Source of the DNA: Flavobacterium muglaense
GTDB taxonomy: Bacteria; Bacteroidota; Bacteroidia; Flavobacteriales; Flavobacteriaceae
NCBI RefSeq assembly: GCF_014305155.1
Contig: NZ_JACRUK010000022.1
Coordinates: 1 to 56,032 of the forward strand
Direction: 5' to 3'
Length of the DNA stretch: 56,032 nt
Positions 31,955-40,001 of this stretch are shown piece after piece (positions within the stretch are counted from its first letter, which is position 1; each line of letters opens with the position of its first letter). The notes beneath the pieces were generated by a model that was not told the DNA's origin, made no database searches, and was given only the letters and a program-made list of their open reading frames with translations. Position numbers and translations under genes: made by a program.

Positions 31955-34405
31955 TTACAAGACTTTAGCGTTTTTTACTTTTTGGTCTGTAATGGCTATT
32001 TTTAAAACTTCACTCATTTCTTTTACAAAATGAAAGTTCATACCGTCAATGTATTCTGGTTTAATCTCGTCAATGTCACTTTTATTTTCATGACATAGAA
32101 TAATCTCCTTGATACCAGCACGTTTTGCAGCCAATATTTTCTCTTTGATACCGCCTACTGGCAATACTTTTCCTCTCAGGGTAATCTCACCAGTCATAGC
32201 AAGGTTTTTCTTGACTCTTTTTTGTGTAAACAAAGAAACCAATGACGTTAGCATTGCAATTCCAGCACTTGGTCCATCTTTTGGGGTAGCGCCTTCCGGC
32301 ACGTGCAAGTGAATGTTATTTTTAGTCAAAATTTCTGGATTCAATCCCATTTGCTCAGCGTTAGCCTTGATATATTCTAATGCAATCGTTGCCGATTCCT
32401 TCATTACTGTTCCTAGATTTCCTGTAATGGTCATCGTTCCTTTTCCTGGAGAAATAAGTGATTCGATAAATAAGATATCGCCCCCAACGCTTGTCCAAGC
32501 TAAGCCCGTCACTACACCAGCAACATCATTACTTTCGTATTTATCACGTTCTAAACGGGCAACACCTAGGATTTTTATAATATCCTCATCGGTTACTTTT
32601 TTATTGTATTCTTCTTCCATAGCAACCGATTTGGCTGCATTTCGAATCACTTGAGCAATTTTAGCTTCTAGTCCACGCACTCCAGACTCACGAGTATATC
32701 CTTCAACTATTTTCTCTAGCTGTTTTTTACCAATCGTTAAATCCTTAGTAGTCAATCCGTGCTCTTTTAACTGTCTTGGAAATAAATGTTGGCGTGCAAT
32801 TTCGATTTTCTCTTCAATGGTATAACCTGACATTTTAATAATCTCCATCCGGTCTCTCAACGCAGGCTGGATGGCCCCCATATTATTAGAAGTTGCAATA
32901 AACATCACCTTTGATAAGTCATAACCCATTTCTAAGAAATTGTCATAAAAAGCACTGTTTTGTTCTGGATCTAATACTTCCAGCAAAGCCGATGAAGGAT
33001 CTCCTTGATTGCTGCTTGATAATTTATCAATCTCATCTAATACAAATACTGGATTTGAAGTACCCGCTTTTTTCAAGCTCTGAATAATCCTTCCTGGCAT
33101 TGCACCTATATATGTTTTTCTATGTCCTCTTATTTCTGCTTCATCACGCAATCCACCTAGCGAGATACGAACGTACTCTCTACCCAAAGCTTCTGCAACA
33201 GAGCGCCCTATGGAAGTCTTACCAACTCCAGGAGGTCCTGTTAAACAAATGATTGGCGATTTCATATCATTTCGTAATTTTAAAACAGCAAGGTGTTCAA
33301 TCATACGTTTTTTAACATCTTCTAGGCCACAATGATCTCTATCTAAGATTTTTTGTGCACGCTTTAAATCAAAGTTGTCTTTTGAGAACTCTCCCCAAGG
33401 CAACTCTAAAAACAACTCTAAATAATTTCTTTGAATACCAAAGTCAGGCGCTTGCGGATTCATACGACGCATTTTTGACAATTCTTTATCAAAATGTTTT
33501 TGCGTTTTTTCATCCCACTTTTTCGTCTTCGACTTTTGTAGCATCTCGTCCATTTCCTCTTCTTGCGAAACCCCTCCCAATTCTTCTTGAATGGTTTTCA
33601 TCTGTTGATGAAGAAAATATTCTTTTTGTTGCTGATCTAAATCAAAACGCACTTTAGACTGAATGTCATTTTTAAGTTCTAATTTTTGCAATTCCAAATT
33701 CATGTAACGCAAGGTCTCCAACGCTCTATCTTTCAAACTGTTTAAAGCCAGCAAATCTTGCTTTTCTTTAACAGTCAAATTCATATTTGAAGTTACAAAA
33801 TTGATCAAGAAAGATTGACTTTCTATGTTTTTTATTGCAAAGGTAGCCTCAGTTGGAATATTTGGACTTTCTTTGATAATTTCGATAGCAAGCTCTTTAA
33901 CCGACTCTAAAATGGCTAAAAATTCTGTGTCCTTTTTATCAGGTCTATTTTCCGTGAAGTCCTTAATTGTTGCTGTAATATAAGGATCTTCGGCAATAAC
34001 GGTATCAATTTCAAAACGCTTTTTACCTTGTAAGATCACAGTAGTCGTCCCATCAGGCATTTTTAAAACACGTAAAATACGTGCTACAGTCCCTATGGTA
34101 TGAATATCGTTTTTAGTAGGGTCTTCGTCCTCCTCATTTATCTGGGCAACAACTCCAATTGTTTTACCCGACGCATTAGCATCATCAATTAATTTAATTG
34201 ATTTGTCACGTCCTGCAGTAATAGGAATGACAACACCAGGAAACAAAACCATATTACGTAAAGGTAAAATTGGTAATGATTCTGGAAGCTCTTCATTGAT
34301 CATTTCTTCCTCGTCTTCCGGTGTCAATAATGGAATTAATTCCGCTTCTGAGTCGAATTCCTGAAGTGACAGATTGTCAATTGTTAGTATTTTATGGTTT
34401 GACAT
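31955..34405 (-). CDS. lon: ATP-dependent protease Lon
   Basis: The 816-residue product is a LonA-type serine protease. It has an N-terminal substrate domain (about residues 45-240), a coiled region, an AAA+ module with Walker A GPPGVGKTS and Walker B VFVLDEIDKL, and a C-terminal protease domain with the catalytic Ser713 in KDGPSAGIAM and Lys754 in GGIKEKILAAKRAG. It degrades damaged and regulatory proteins in the cytoplasm. A perfect -7 box (TATATTTG) lies at 34451-34458. Confidence 0.98.
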   Translation of the reverse strand: MSNHKILTIDNLSLQEFDSEAELIPLLTPEDEEEMINEELPESLPILPLRNMVLFPGVVIPITAGRDKSIKLIDDANASGKTIGVVAQINEEDEDPTKNDIHTIGTVARILRVLKMPDGTTTVILQGKKRFEIDTVIAEDPYITATIKDFTENRPDKKDTEFLAILESVKELAIEIIKESPNIPTEATFAIKNIESQSFLINFVTSNMNLTVKEKQDLLALNSLKDRALETLRYMNLELQKLELKNDIQSKVRFDLDQQQKEYFLHQQMKTIQEELGGVSQEEEMDEMLQKSKTKKWDEKTQKHFDKELSKMRRMNPQAPDFGIQRNYLELFLELPWGEFSKDNFDLKRAQKILDRDHCGLEDVKKRMIEHLAVLKLRNDMKSPIICLTGPPGVGKTSIGRSVAEALGREYVRISLGGLRDEAEIRGHRKTYIGAMPGRIIQSLKKAGTSNPVFVLDEIDKLSSSNQGDPSSALLEVLDPEQNSAFYDNFLEMGYDLSKVMFIATSNNMGAIQPALRDRMEIIKMSGYTIEEKIEIARQHLFPRQLKEHGLTTKDLTIGKKQLEKIVEGYTRESGVRGLEAKIAQVIRNAAKSVAMEEEYNKKVTDEDIIKILGVARLERDKYESNDVAGVVTGLAWTSVGGDILFIESLISPGKGTMTITGNLGTVMKESATIALEYIKANAEQMGLNPEILTKNNIHLHVPEGATPKDGPSAGIAMLTSLVSLFTQKRVKKNLAMTGEITLRGKVLPVGGIKEKILAAKRAGIKEIILCHENKSDIDEIKPEYIDGMNFHFVKEMSEVLKIAITDQKVKNAKVL

Positions 34406-34450
34406 AGTATTATTTAAGTCTTTTTGTCATTAAAAATTTCATGGTAGTAA

Positions 34451-34458
34451 CAAATATA
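34451..34458 (-). promoter_or_regulatory. -7 promoter element of lon
   Basis: TATATTTG on the reverse strand is a perfect TAnnTTTG match, about 46 bases upstream of the lon start. No clear -33 TTG is visible. Confidence 0.55.
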
Positions 34459-34704
34459 AGCTAAGCTTTATATAAAATAAGATATATATCTGTAATATTT
34501 ATTAGTTCTAAGGAAGGTACAATCACTATGCCATTTTAATTGAATTGCGTTTAAACATAAGCAGTCGTACGCTATGTAAAAGTCAAAACAATCCTTTTGA
34601 TAAATGAAATAATATTTATTTTTTGCTTTGCTATTTAATTTATTTTTATAAAACTGTAACAACTTTAAAATAAAGCAGTCTTTATAATAAACCAAACGCT
34701 CTAT

Positions 34705-35259
34705 TTGAAATTAACTGCATTACATATTGATGAGCTTATCCTTCTTTGCAAAAAGAAAGATCAAAAAGCACAATTCGAAATTTATAATCGCTATTGCAAG
34801 GCGATGTATAATGTGGCGTTTCGTATTGTAAAAGACCAACATTATGCCGAAGATGTCATGCAAGAAGGCTTCTTGAAAGCTTTTACAAAAATAGATTCCT
34901 ATAAAAACGAAGTTGCCTTTGGTGCTTGGTTAAAAAGAATAATTGTGAATTATAGCATTGATTTCTACAAACAGCAAAACAAGTATTTTCAAGAAGATCT
35001 CAATACGACGCTTCAAAAAACCGAATACACAAACGAACAACACATCGAATACATTGATTTTAACGATCTAAAAGTCCAACAAATACTCAGCACAATACAA
35101 AGTTTAAAAGAAAATTATCGAATGGTTTTAACGCTTTTTTACATCGAAGGCTATGACTATGATGAAATAAGCGATATCCTTAACATCAGCTACTCCAACT
35201 GCCGCACCACACTGTCTAGAGCCAAAGATAACTTACGATCAAAATTGATGAAACTATGA
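34705..35259 (+). CDS. ECF-type RNA polymerase sigma factor
   Basis: The 184-residue product starts with TTG (LHIDELILLCKKKDQ), as no ATG is in frame upstream. Region 2 (about residues 22-90, YNRYCKAMYNVAFRIV, AEDVMQEGFLKAF, WLKRIIVNYSIDFYK) and region 4 (about residues 130-184, EISDILNISYSNCRTTLSRAK) are complete, with no extra C-terminal domain. Its stop overlaps the next start by four bases (ATGA), giving a sigma/anti-sigma pair. It probably controls its own operon and other cell-surface genes. Confidence 0.95.
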   Translation: MKLTALHIDELILLCKKKDQKAQFEIYNRYCKAMYNVAFRIVKDQHYAEDVMQEGFLKAFTKIDSYKNEVAFGAWLKRIIVNYSIDFYKQQNKYFQEDLNTTLQKTEYTNEQHIEYIDFNDLKVQQILSTIQSLKENYRMVLTLFYIEGYDYDEISDILNISYSNCRTTLSRAKDNLRSKLMKL

Positions 35260-35792
35260 AAAATGAAAATGAAAAATTAGATCAAATGTTTAAAAACCAT
35301 TCTAATGAGTGGGATATAGAACGTTTACCATCCAATCATGAGAAACGATTTCAAAAAAAATTAGGACAAACAACCACTAGAAAAAAATTATATTACTCGT
35401 TTGCCATAGCGGCTTCTATAGTACTAATTCTAGGCTTCGCCCTTTTCTATCAAACGGAAAGCAAGCCTCAGGATTTTCAATTTGCATCGAAAGAAACCAA
35501 GCAAACCGATTCTATTTTCACAGTCTTAATAGCCAAACAACTCAATGAACTAGAGGAAAAAAAATCACCTAAAAATCAAATCATTATTCGAGATGCTTTA
35601 AAACAGATGAAGGAATTAGATAATGATTACAATAAAATTATAGTCGAACTGCAAAAAAATGGAGAAAACAAAATCATTATCAATGCTTTAATAAGCAATT
35701 TACAAACTAGAATTTCATTTCTTCAAACTGTTTTACAACATATTGACGCCAATGAAAAACTAACAAGCCTACAAGATGAAAAAACATTATAA
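35256..35792 (+). CDS. putative membrane anti-sigma factor
   Basis: The 178-residue product has a short cytoplasmic N-terminal part (about 45 residues, with SNEWDIERLPSNHEKRFQKKL), one membrane segment at about residues 46-65 (YSFAIAASIVLILGFALFY) and a periplasmic coiled-coil region rich in Lys, Glu and Leu. This is the topology of single-pass anti-sigma factors and the gene overlaps an ECF sigma gene. The N terminus is not clearly an ASD zinc motif, so the assignment rests on context. Confidence 0.75.
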   Translation: MKNENEKLDQMFKNHSNEWDIERLPSNHEKRFQKKLGQTTTRKKLYYSFAIAASIVLILGFALFYQTESKPQDFQFASKETKQTDSIFTVLIAKQLNELEEKKSPKNQIIIRDALKQMKELDNDYNKIIVELQKNGENKIIINALISNLQTRISFLQTVLQHIDANEKLTSLQDEKTL

Positions 35793-36840
35793 ATACCTCG
35801 TTTTACTGCTGCTACTGCCTTATTCCATGTTTTCAAATGAGGACAAATTTGCGCATTCGAAACAAAAAAATATTAAAATCACCTACTTGGTAAATCCCGA
35901 TGCCAGTTTAGCAATAACAAACTCTTACGGAAGCATTACTGTAATGACTTGGGACGAAGACAAAGTAGATCTTGATGTGACCATCAAAGCAAGTAGTAAC
36001 AATGAAAATTGGGTCAATCAACGCATTAGTGACATTAATATTGACATCAACGCTTTGAAAAGCATTGTAAGCGCCACAACGGTTATAGGAAGTTCTAGCT
36101 CCACTAATAGTAGTTCTAGTAGTAACTTTGAAATTAATTATATTATAAAAATACCCAAAAACAGTAACAACGTAACTTTAAATAATAAATACGGTAATAT
36201 TTACACCTCTGAACTATCATCAAGCACAAACTTTTTTTGTAAATATGGAATGTTGACATTAGGAAAATTGAATAGCGCCAAAAACAGTATTACCATGGAA
36301 TACTGTGATAATTCTACGATTAGTTTTTTAAACATGGCTGTGATTACTGCCAAATATTCGAACATAACTATAGGCCAACTTTCAAAACTAGACTTAATAT
36401 CAGAATATACAGATATTGACATTCAAGAAGGAAAAGAAGTGAAATACAGCAGTAAATACGGATCAATTGACATTGATAACATCCAAGATCTTGATGGTTT
36501 GGGAAACTATTTAAAAGTGAAAATTGGGAATTTGAATGGGAACTTGAACCTCAACACAAAATACAGTGATATTGTAATTAATAATGCTAGTATTAAAACC
36601 AATAAAATTGACATTGTGTCCAGTTACACTAATACTAGAATTTTATATGATGAGAATTTGGCTTTCAACTTTGACTTTTATCTAAAATATGCCAACCTGA
36701 AGTACGGAACCGATTTTAATTTTATCAATAAAGAAGAAACAAATACGGCTAAAAAATACATGGGCTATTACAAGAAGAAAGCAGCAACCTTAATCAAAAT
36801 AAGCTCTGATTTTGGGAACATAACAGTAATTAAAAAATAA
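35776..36840 (+). CDS. exported DUF4097-like beta-helical protein
   Basis: The 354-residue product has a signal peptide (about residues 3-20). The mature part has repeated short strands with recurring KYG and KYS turns (NKYGNIYTSEL, SSKYGSIDID, NTKYSDIVI), the pattern of right-handed beta helices of the DUF4097/putative adhesin group. It overlaps the preceding gene by 17 bases and precedes the GIN-domain gene by 18. Gene order suggests it is part of the regulated output or the sensed envelope signal of the sigma/anti-sigma pair; function is not known. Confidence 0.78.
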   Translation: MKKHYKYLVLLLLLPYSMFSNEDKFAHSKQKNIKITYLVNPDASLAITNSYGSITVMTWDEDKVDLDVTIKASSNNENWVNQRISDINIDINALKSIVSATTVIGSSSSTNSSSSSNFEINYIIKIPKNSNNVTLNNKYGNIYTSELSSSTNFFCKYGMLTLGKLNSAKNSITMEYCDNSTISFLNMAVITAKYSNITIGQLSKLDLISEYTDIDIQEGKEVKYSSKYGSIDIDNIQDLDGLGNYLKVKIGNLNGNLNLNTKYSDIVINNASIKTNKIDIVSSYTNTRILYDENLAFNFDFYLKYANLKYGTDFNFINKEETNTAKKYMGYYKKKAATLIKISSDFGNITVIKK

Positions 36841-36858
36841 CCTTAAAGAAAACCACAG

Positions 36859-37587
36859 ATGAAAAAACTATTCAAATCAGTATTGTGCCTCAGTTTATTC
36901 GTAACCACATTTGCAAATGCACAATGGAGCTCTAAAAACACCATAAAGGGCAACGGAAAAATAATCACAGAAAAACGATCTACAACCGATTATGATGAAA
37001 TAAAAATTGCAGGATTTTTTGACATTGAGTTAATTGCAGGAAAAGAAGGCAACATTACGCTGCTAGGAGAAGAAAACATTGTACCGAAAATAAAAACAGA
37101 AGTAGAAAATGGCGTTTTAAAAATTTATACCGAAAAAAATATAAGTTTGACAACCAAAAAGAAATTGATAATCACTATTCCGTTTGAAAGCTTAAATGCT
37201 GTTACACTTGCTGGTTCAGGAGATGTGACTTCTAAGGCTATTATAAAAACGGAGGATTTCTCAGTAAAACTGGCAGGATCAGGAGACCTAAATCTAATTG
37301 TTGAAGCAGCTAATGTAGATGCTCAACTAAGCGGTTCAGGAGATTTAAACCTCAGCGGAAAAGCGACAAACTTAAAAGCTAACGTTGCAGGTTCTGGAGC
37401 TATAGCAGCAGCAGCGCTTATTACTCAAAACGCAGAAGCTAATATTTCTGGGTCTGGTGCTATCACCCTATATTGCACTGCTGCATTAAAAGCGAGAGTT
37501 TCAGGCTCTGGTGATGTATTTTATAAAGGAGATCCAAAAACAAAAGATACAAAAGTAAGTGGTTCTGGAGCAATTTCTAATAAATAG
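36859..37587 (+). CDS. head-GIN-domain (DUF2807) secreted protein
   Basis: The 242-residue product has a signal peptide (about residues 1-21, ANAQWSSK) and a DUF2807 head-GIN domain. From about residue 115 it shows regular repeats with GSGD or GSGA turns (LAGSGDV, LSGSGDL, VAGSGAI, ISGSGAI, VSGSGDV), a beta-helix signature. It closes the sigma/anti-sigma/beta-helix operon and is followed by a bidirectional terminator. Such proteins are common outer-surface proteins of Bacteroidota with unknown function. Confidence 0.9.
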   Translation: MKKLFKSVLCLSLFVTTFANAQWSSKNTIKGNGKIITEKRSTTDYDEIKIAGFFDIELIAGKEGNITLLGEENIVPKIKTEVENGVLKIYTEKNISLTTKKKLIITIPFESLNAVTLAGSGDVTSKAIIKTEDFSVKLAGSGDLNLIVEAANVDAQLSGSGDLNLSGKATNLKANVAGSGAIAAAALITQNAEANISGSGAITLYCTAALKARVSGSGDVFYKGDPKTKDTKVSGSGAISNK

Positions 37588-37602
37588 TACAACCTCAACG
37601 TA

Positions 37603-37645
37603 AAAAAAAACTGCTTTAAGTAATTCTTAAAACAGTTTTTTTTTG
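37603..37645. terminator. bidirectional intrinsic terminator
   Basis: AAACTGCTTTAAG pairs with CTTAAAACAGTTT, flanked by an A-run before and a T-run after. It ends the GIN-domain operon and, from the other side, the UMF1-type transporter gene. Confidence 0.88.
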
Positions 37646-37646
37646 A

Positions 37647-38957
37647 TTATTTGTTCGGTTCTTGCGGCTCTTTTATAAAACTCAAAACAATAAAACCGAG
37701 CAGAAAAAAAATAGCAAGGATAAAAAAAGAGTTTCGCATCGAGTCGGTTATTGCTCCCACAAATCCAAAGATAAAAGTTCCCAAAACAATTGCTCCCTTC
37801 TCTGTTACATCAAAAAAGCTAAAATAAGTAGCATGATCTTCAGTATCCGGCAAAAGCTTTGAATAGGTAGATCGAGATAACGATTGGATTGCTCCTAAAA
37901 CCATACCGATGGTTGCGCCAAGTCCATAGAACTGAAGATCAATATTTTCATTTTTGGCATCTAGCAAATAAGCCGCAACACAAATTCCGCCCCAAATTAA
38001 GATGGTGATTTTTAATGTTTTTATGTTCCCAATCTTTTCTGAAATTCTTGAAAAAACAAAGGCTCCAAAAATAGCGACCAAATTGATAATTAGTATAATG
38101 ATAATTAATTTACTGGTATCAATACCCAATTCCTTTTTACCATAGAGCCCTGCCAATAGAATTACTGTTTGCACCCCTATGCTATAGAGAAAAAACGCTG
38201 TTAAAAACTGCTTTAAAGCTACTAATTTCTTTAAACTATACAGTACGTTTCTTAATTCCTTAATTCCTTTAAAAATAAAATCTTTCTCTGGTTTTTTATG
38301 ATAAACATTATTGGGTAAAAAATAGAAAGTGATCTGAGCAAAGCCCATCCACCAAACTCCAACCGCTAGAAACGACAATCGTGCTGGTAAAGAAGGATCT
38401 GTAATGCCAAACCATTCTGGCTTCATTACCATAGTTAAACTAAAACCCAGCAAAACTAGAGAACCAAGATATCCGCACATAAATCCTTTAGCGCTTACTC
38501 TATCATGTTGTTCTGGGTACGCAATCTCTGGCAAATAGGAATTATAAAAAACAATACTCCCCCAGAAACCAATACTTGCCAAAACAGTTCCGAGGATACC
38601 TATCCAGAGTGTATCTTGACCGGTAAAAAAAAACAAACTGATCACCGCTACCGATCCCAAATAACAAAAAAACTTAAGAAACTTCTTTTTATTACCTGTA
38701 TAATCTGCGATTCCGGATAAAATTGGTGATAATAATGCAACGATCAAAAACGAAAAAGACAAGGAATACGATAAAAGCGTAGTATTATTAAAATCGGTTC
38801 CTAGAAAATGAACTTTGCCATTGTTGCCATTGGTCACAGACTCATAATAGATAGGAAACACAGCAGTTGCAATAACCAAACTATAAACTGAATTTGCCCA
38901 ATCATAAAAAGCCCAGGCATTAATTAATTTTTCGTCTCCTTTTTGTAGCGATTTCAT
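37647..38957 (-). CDS. UMF1-family MFS transporter (Atg22-like)
   Basis: The 436-residue product has about twelve membrane segments and the UMF1/Atg22-like start (NAWAFYDWANSVYSLVIATAV), followed by GIADYTGNKKKFL and, late, GAIQSLSRSTYSKLLPD. Members are presumed efflux or amino-acid-type transporters, but the substrate of bacterial members is not known. It is monocistronic. Confidence 0.9.
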   Translation of the reverse strand: MKSLQKGDEKLINAWAFYDWANSVYSLVIATAVFPIYYESVTNGNNGKVHFLGTDFNNTTLLSYSLSFSFLIVALLSPILSGIADYTGNKKKFLKFFCYLGSVAVISLFFFTGQDTLWIGILGTVLASIGFWGSIVFYNSYLPEIAYPEQHDRVSAKGFMCGYLGSLVLLGFSLTMVMKPEWFGITDPSLPARLSFLAVGVWWMGFAQITFYFLPNNVYHKKPEKDFIFKGIKELRNVLYSLKKLVALKQFLTAFFLYSIGVQTVILLAGLYGKKELGIDTSKLIIIILIINLVAIFGAFVFSRISEKIGNIKTLKITILIWGGICVAAYLLDAKNENIDLQFYGLGATIGMVLGAIQSLSRSTYSKLLPDTEDHATYFSFFDVTEKGAIVLGTFIFGFVGAITDSMRNSFFILAIFFLLGFIVLSFIKEPQEPNK

Positions 38958-39040
38958 ACTCTGATTTTTATCCGAATTTATCTGTTATTATTGGTAGAAA
39001 GATACAATTATAATCTAGAAAACCACATCATCTACCGAAC

Positions 39041-39074
39041 AAAAAAAAAGCCAACTCAGATGAATTGGCCTTTT
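39041..39074 (-). terminator. intrinsic terminator of the M48 gene
   Basis: AAAAGCCAA pairs with TTGGCCTTTT with one bulge, with a long reverse-strand T-run after it. It lies about 20 bases past the M48 gene stop. Confidence 0.75.
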
Positions 39075-39091
39075 AATACTATTATTATTTT

Positions 39092-39910
39092 TTATTTAAA
39101 TACAACTCCAAACTTTGCAGCTGTTGCTTTTGCTTCTGGAATCATTGCTTTCAAGTTGGCAATTCTAGTCGCATCTGAAGGGTGCGTACTCATAAATTCT
39201 GGTTGAGCTGCTCCGCCTGAATTAGCTGACATTCTTGTCCAAAATGAAATTGCTTCCTCAGGATTGTATCCAGCAATAGCCATTAATGTTAATCCAATTT
39301 GATCAGCCTCTGTTTCATGACTTCTACTAAAAGGAAGCATTCCTCCTACTTGAGTTGTAACTCCGTAAGCTTGTTGCCATAATTGCTGACTTTCGGCGCT
39401 TTTACCACCTGTGGCTACAGCAACTCCCATCGCTCCGTAACTTTGTAGCTGCGCAGCACTCATACGTTGTGCACCATGATTGGCTAATGCATGAGAAACT
39501 TCGTGCCCCATAACAGTTGCTAAACCGGCATCATTTTTAGTAATAGGTAATATTCCTGAATAAACAACAATTTTACCACCTGGCATACACCAAGCATTTA
39601 CATCTGGGCTCTCTACTAGTTTATATTCCCATTTGTAATCGTTCAAATATTCTGTTTGGCCTAAAGATGCCAAGTATTTTTCTGCTGCAGCTTTAATCTT
39701 CATCCCTACAGATTCTACTTTTTTAGCATCTGTTGTCCCAGCAATTACTTTATTTTCACTTAAAAAAGTACCATATTGTTGAAATGAAGATGGAAACAAT
39801 TCACTATTAGATACAAAATTTAATGTTTTTTTACCTGTTAAAGGGTTCGTAGCACAAGAAAATAACAAACCTACTATTCCTAAACCTACAATTATTGAAT
39901 GCTTTTTCAT
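39092..39910 (-). CDS. M48-family metallopeptidase lipoprotein
   Basis: The ATG at 39910 (MKKHSIIVGLGIVGLLFSC) is preferred because it gives a proper lipoprotein signal and follows a -7 box (TATTTTTG, 39932-39939). The 272-residue product has the zinc site HEVSH (His136, Glu137, His140) and the third ligand in SRSHETEADQIGL. It is a periplasmic, lipid-anchored member of the M48C/BepA-Oma1-like group that degrades misfolded envelope proteins. It lacks the TPR tail of BepA. Confidence 0.93.
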   Translation of the reverse strand: MKKHSIIVGLGIVGLLFSCATNPLTGKKTLNFVSNSELFPSSFQQYGTFLSENKVIAGTTDAKKVESVGMKIKAAAEKYLASLGQTEYLNDYKWEYKLVESPDVNAWCMPGGKIVVYSGILPITKNDAGLATVMGHEVSHALANHGAQRMSAAQLQSYGAMGVAVATGGKSAESQQLWQQAYGVTTQVGGMLPFSRSHETEADQIGLTLMAIAGYNPEEAISFWTRMSANSGGAAQPEFMSTHPSDATRIANLKAMIPEAKATAAKFGVVFK

Positions 39911-39931
39911 ATTTCTTTTTTTATTAGTTAA

Positions 39932-39939
39932 CAAAAATA
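39932..39939 (-). promoter_or_regulatory. -7 promoter element of the M48 gene
   Basis: TATTTTTG on the reverse strand matches TAnnTTTG, 21 bases before the chosen ATG. Confidence 0.55.
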
Positions 39940-40001
39940 CAATTTAACTCAGTTTTTTACTTATAAAATTAAAAACAATTGTATTCCTTTTTTCACTTTT
40001 A

